Below, piece after piece: positions 21,901-22,774 of a stretch of DNA of 22,774 nt. The stretch lies in assembly GCA_045545455.1 (NCBI GenBank), contig JAZQAY010000045.1, positions 1-22,774 of the forward strand, read 5' to 3'. The notes beneath the pieces were generated by a model. That model was not told the DNA's origin. It saw only the letters and a list, made by a program, of their open reading frames with translations, and made no database searches. The first letter of the stretch is position 1. Each line of letters starts with the position of its first letter. The translations under genes and the position numbers were made by a program. Source of the stretch: RUG754 sp045545455. Lineage in GTDB: Bacteria > Bacillota > Clostridia > Peptostreptococcales > Anaerovoracaceae.

Positions 21901-22774
21901 TGAAAAAGTTATTAGCTTTACTCTTATGCCTTGCTATGGTATTCACATTTGCAGCTTGCGGCGGCAACAGTGGATCAAGTGACAGCGAAGGCGAAAGTGA
22001 ATCCGCAGCAGTATCTTTCGACGATATCGATGACAACTGCGAATCCGCAGACGGAACATATCAGATCGCTATGGTTACTGACGTTGGTCAGTTAAAGGAT
22101 GGATCCTTCAACCAGTTCACATGGAACGGCGTTAAGATGTATGCTTATGAAAATGGTAAGACATACAAGTACTATCAGCCCGCTAACGGATCCAGCGCAA
22201 CAGACGACGACAGAATCAAGGCTATGACAGACGCTTGCGAAGCAGGTGCTGAAGTTCTCGTAACACCCGGATTCTTACAGGATACAGCTCTTGAGGCAGT
22301 AGCTCCTCAGTATCCTGACGTACAGTTCATCTTCATCGATGGATGGGATACAGGACTTGACAACATCCTCGGCGTTTCCTATCAGGAAGAGCAGGCTGGA
22401 TATCTTGCAGGTTATGCAGCAGTTATGGAAGGCTACACCAAGCTCGGATTCTCCGGCGGTGGCGGCGGTTCCAACCCTGCTTGTATCAGATACGGTTATG
22501 GATATGCTCAGGGAGCTAACGCAGCTGCAGAAGCTAAGGGCGTTGACGTTGAGATGAGATATTCCTGGGAATACGGTTCATCCTTCTCAGCATCTGATGA
22601 CCTTCAGGCTATGCTTGCAGGTTGGTTCAACGCAGGCACAGAAGTTTGCTTCATGTGCGGCGGAACTATGTTCAACTCCGGAGCTGCTGCTGCAGAAGCT
22701 GCAGACGCTGCTATCATCGGTGTTGACGTTGACCAGTCAAATCAGTCTGACGCAGTTGTAACTTCAGCTATGAA
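21901..22774 (+). CDS. BMP-family ABC transporter substrate-binding lipoprotein (3' end outside window)
   Basis: The first 291 residues of an extracytoplasmic binding protein. A type II signal peptide, MKKLLALLLCLAMVFTFAAC, ends at the lipid-modified Cys20, followed by a Gly/Ser/Glu linker. The mature part has the BMP/PnrA pattern: YQIAMVTDVGQLKDGSFNQF, then CEAGAEVLVTPGF, VQFIFIDG, LGVSYQEEQAGYLAGY and a GFSGGGG loop. The family binds nucleosides or related ligands and works with an ABC permease and ATPase, expected beyond the window. AGGAGG is 7 nt before the ATG. The frame runs open to the window edge. Codon use is extremely biased (ATC only for Ile, GCT/GCA for Ala), typical of a highly expressed gene. 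Confidence 0.92.

Overview
The window looks like a stretch of chromosome from a Gram-positive anaerobe of the class Clostridia, possibly a Lachnospiraceae-like lineage; the family assignment is weak. The pointers are strong AGGAGG-type ribosome binding sites, a tRNA-Ile T-box leader ahead of ileS, a clostridial lipoprotein signal peptide, the DUF5685/J-protein pair, and short Rho-independent terminators. Every gene is on the + strand, and I see no mobile element, phage gene, CRISPR array, rRNA or tRNA.

Layout. (1) 1-5497: the distal part of a histidine operon, hisD(partial)-hisC-hisB-hisH-hisA-hisF-hisIE. It is mostly overlapping or tightly packed and closed by a terminator. It covers the pathway from PR-ATP hydrolysis to histidine apart from histidinol-phosphate phosphatase; hisG must lie outside the window. 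(2) 5564-8795: a promoter with a possible operator drives three genes: a dicluster Fe-S protein with an FrhB-like tail, a compact dynamin-like GTPase, and a PlsC-type acyltransferase fused to a zinc ribbon. This looks like an uncharacterised membrane-remodelling operon. (3) 8811-9913: an ECF-type sigma factor and a small two-TM membrane protein that may be its anti-sigma partner. (4) 9968-10851: an Mrp/NBP35 Fe-S carrier. (5) 10938-12545: a DUF5685 protein overlapping a J-domain protein with a cysteine-rich tail. (6) 12544-14108: RdgB-type NTP pyrophosphatase and a YihY/BrkB membrane protein. (7) 14128-15022: gmk and rpoZ. (8) 15026-18463: a T-box-controlled, type-2-like ileS. (9) trxA. (10) 18901-20573: an MBL-fold hydrolase and rlmN. 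(11) A small orphan P-loop protein. (12) A Nudix CoA-pyrophosphatase-like gene. (13) The start of a BMP-family lipoprotein, cut off by the window end.

Most units are core metabolism or housekeeping. The most unusual material lies between 5.5 and 12.5 kb: the Fe-S/dynamin/acyltransferase operon, the sigma factor pair, and the DUF5685/J-protein pair. Two genes there, the sigma factor and mrp, each carry a perfect stem-loop between a purine-rich Shine-Dalgarno-like sequence and the start codon. Folding would bring the distant Shine-Dalgarno to near-normal spacing, which suggests a structure-dependent ribosome binding site. Several promoters share an extended -10 (TGn before TATAAT-like), and two -35 boxes abut or overlap the T-tract of the preceding terminator, so regulation is compact.
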